From Streptomyces sp. Mut1 (GTDB taxonomy: Bacteria > Actinomycetota > Actinomycetes > Streptomycetales > Streptomycetaceae), in assembly GCF_030719295.1 (NCBI RefSeq), contig NZ_CP120997.1, forward strand, positions 7,512,001 through 7,576,000: 64,000 bases of DNA, given 5' to 3'. The notes under the pieces were generated by a model. That model saw only the letters and a program-made list of their open reading frames with translations. It was not told the origin of the DNA and did not search any database. Shown piece after piece: positions 63,648 to 64,000 of this stretch (position 1 is the first letter of the stretch; each line of letters begins with the position of its first letter). Made by a program: the position numbers and the translations under genes.

Positions 63648-63742
63648 GCCGTGTCCACGCAGTCCCGTCGCACGTCAGAAGGGCGCGGCCCGCGGCGCAC
63701 GGTGCGTGCACCCGGTGCAGTCGGCGGGGCAAGGTGGGGGAC

Positions 63743-64000
63743 ATGACGACGATCCTCGGCGCCGTAGTCCTCGGCACGCCCGACCCGCCCGCTCTGGCCG
63801 ACTTCTACCGCGCCCTGCTGGGCTGGGAGGAGGTCGACCGGGAGCCCGAATGGGTCAGGCTGAGGGCCCCGGAACAGGAGCGCCCCGGCCTCAGCTTCCA
63901 GCTGGAGGCCGACCACACACCCCCGGTCTGGCCCCAACTCCCGGGAACCCAGCAGATGCAGGCGCACCTGGACATCCAGGTCGACGACTTGGAGACGGAG
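63743..64000 (+). CDS. VOC family (glyoxalase-like) protein, 3' part outside the window
   Basis: First 86 residues from the ATG at 63743, behind AAGGTGGGGG. The start ILGAVVLGTPDPPALADFYR and LLGWEEVDREPEWVRL is the first beta-alpha-beta-beta-beta unit of a vicinal-oxygen-chelate protein. Two such units usually bind a metal or small ligand. The window ends mid-gene. Confidence 0.85.
   Translation, partial: MTTILGAVVLGTPDPPALADFYRALLGWEEVDREPEWVRLRAPEQERPGLSFQLEADHTPPVWPQLPGTQQMQAHLDIQVDDLETE

Overview
The window is actinobacterial, almost certainly Streptomyces. It has very high G+C, frequent GTG and TTG starts behind strong GGAGG sites, a CebR-type operator on a cellulase gene, an LAETG cell-wall protein, a DUF6397-like protein, and an RsrR-type Rrf2 regulator paired with its NmrA-like target. 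I count 55 protein-coding genes (one broken by a frameshift, two cut by the window edges). I found no convincing complete tRNA or rRNA gene, no insertion sequence, no prophage and no CRISPR array. It reads as a variable, enzyme-rich stretch of chromosome rather than a single biosynthetic cluster.

Layout. 1-11.5 kb: partial MMPL exporter, TerD stress protein, LCP wall-polymer ligase behind a 13-bp tandem repeat, solitary roadblock protein, DUF6397-like protein, acetyltransferase, LAETG surface protein, PAS/GAF/PP2C/ATPase phosphatase, 3-hydroxyisobutyryl-CoA hydrolase-like enzyme. 11.5-25.4 kb: FAD oxidase, Cys-rich pentapeptide-repeat protein, SRPBCC protein divergent from a radical SAM enzyme with an unusual CX8CX2C motif, leaderless GH25 muramidase, MarR regulator, carboxylesterase behind a 34-base G run, lipoprotein, secreted serine protease, and a type III polyketide synthase preceded by an MmyB-like regulator. 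25.7-40.4 kb: secreted carbohydrate enzymes (GH27 alpha-galactosidase, a discoidin/CARDB/beta-helix GH87-like enzyme, a GH71/99-like enzyme, a second GH25 muramidase), a cold-shock protein, a prolyl oligopeptidase and the rsrR-nmrA pair. 40.4-54 kb: DoxX with a structured leader divergent from a double AsnC regulator, an M20 amidohydrolase, a MarR-MFS operon, a PAP2 phosphatase, CebR-boxed GH5 cellulase, a stand-alone argJ with palindromes over its start, a TetR operon whose operator lies inside the coding start, and an F420-type oxidoreductase. 54-64 kb: sugar-porter MFS, acetyltransferase, membrane-anchored Mrr-like nuclease, a two-component system divergent from an ABC transporter whose permease is frameshifted, a YrhB-like protein and a partial VOC protein.

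Functional links. The beta-helix enzyme and the GH71/99-like enzyme carry near-duplicate discoidin domains, so they probably attack the same polymer, possibly fungal alpha-1,3-glucan. The two-component system probably controls the adjacent ABC transporter. RsrR probably represses its divergent NmrA-like partner through two inverted repeats in the shared promoter. The most promising leads for new biology are the radical SAM enzyme, the PKS with its regulator motifs, the tRNA-like leader of the DoxX gene, and regulatory palindromes that overlap start codons.
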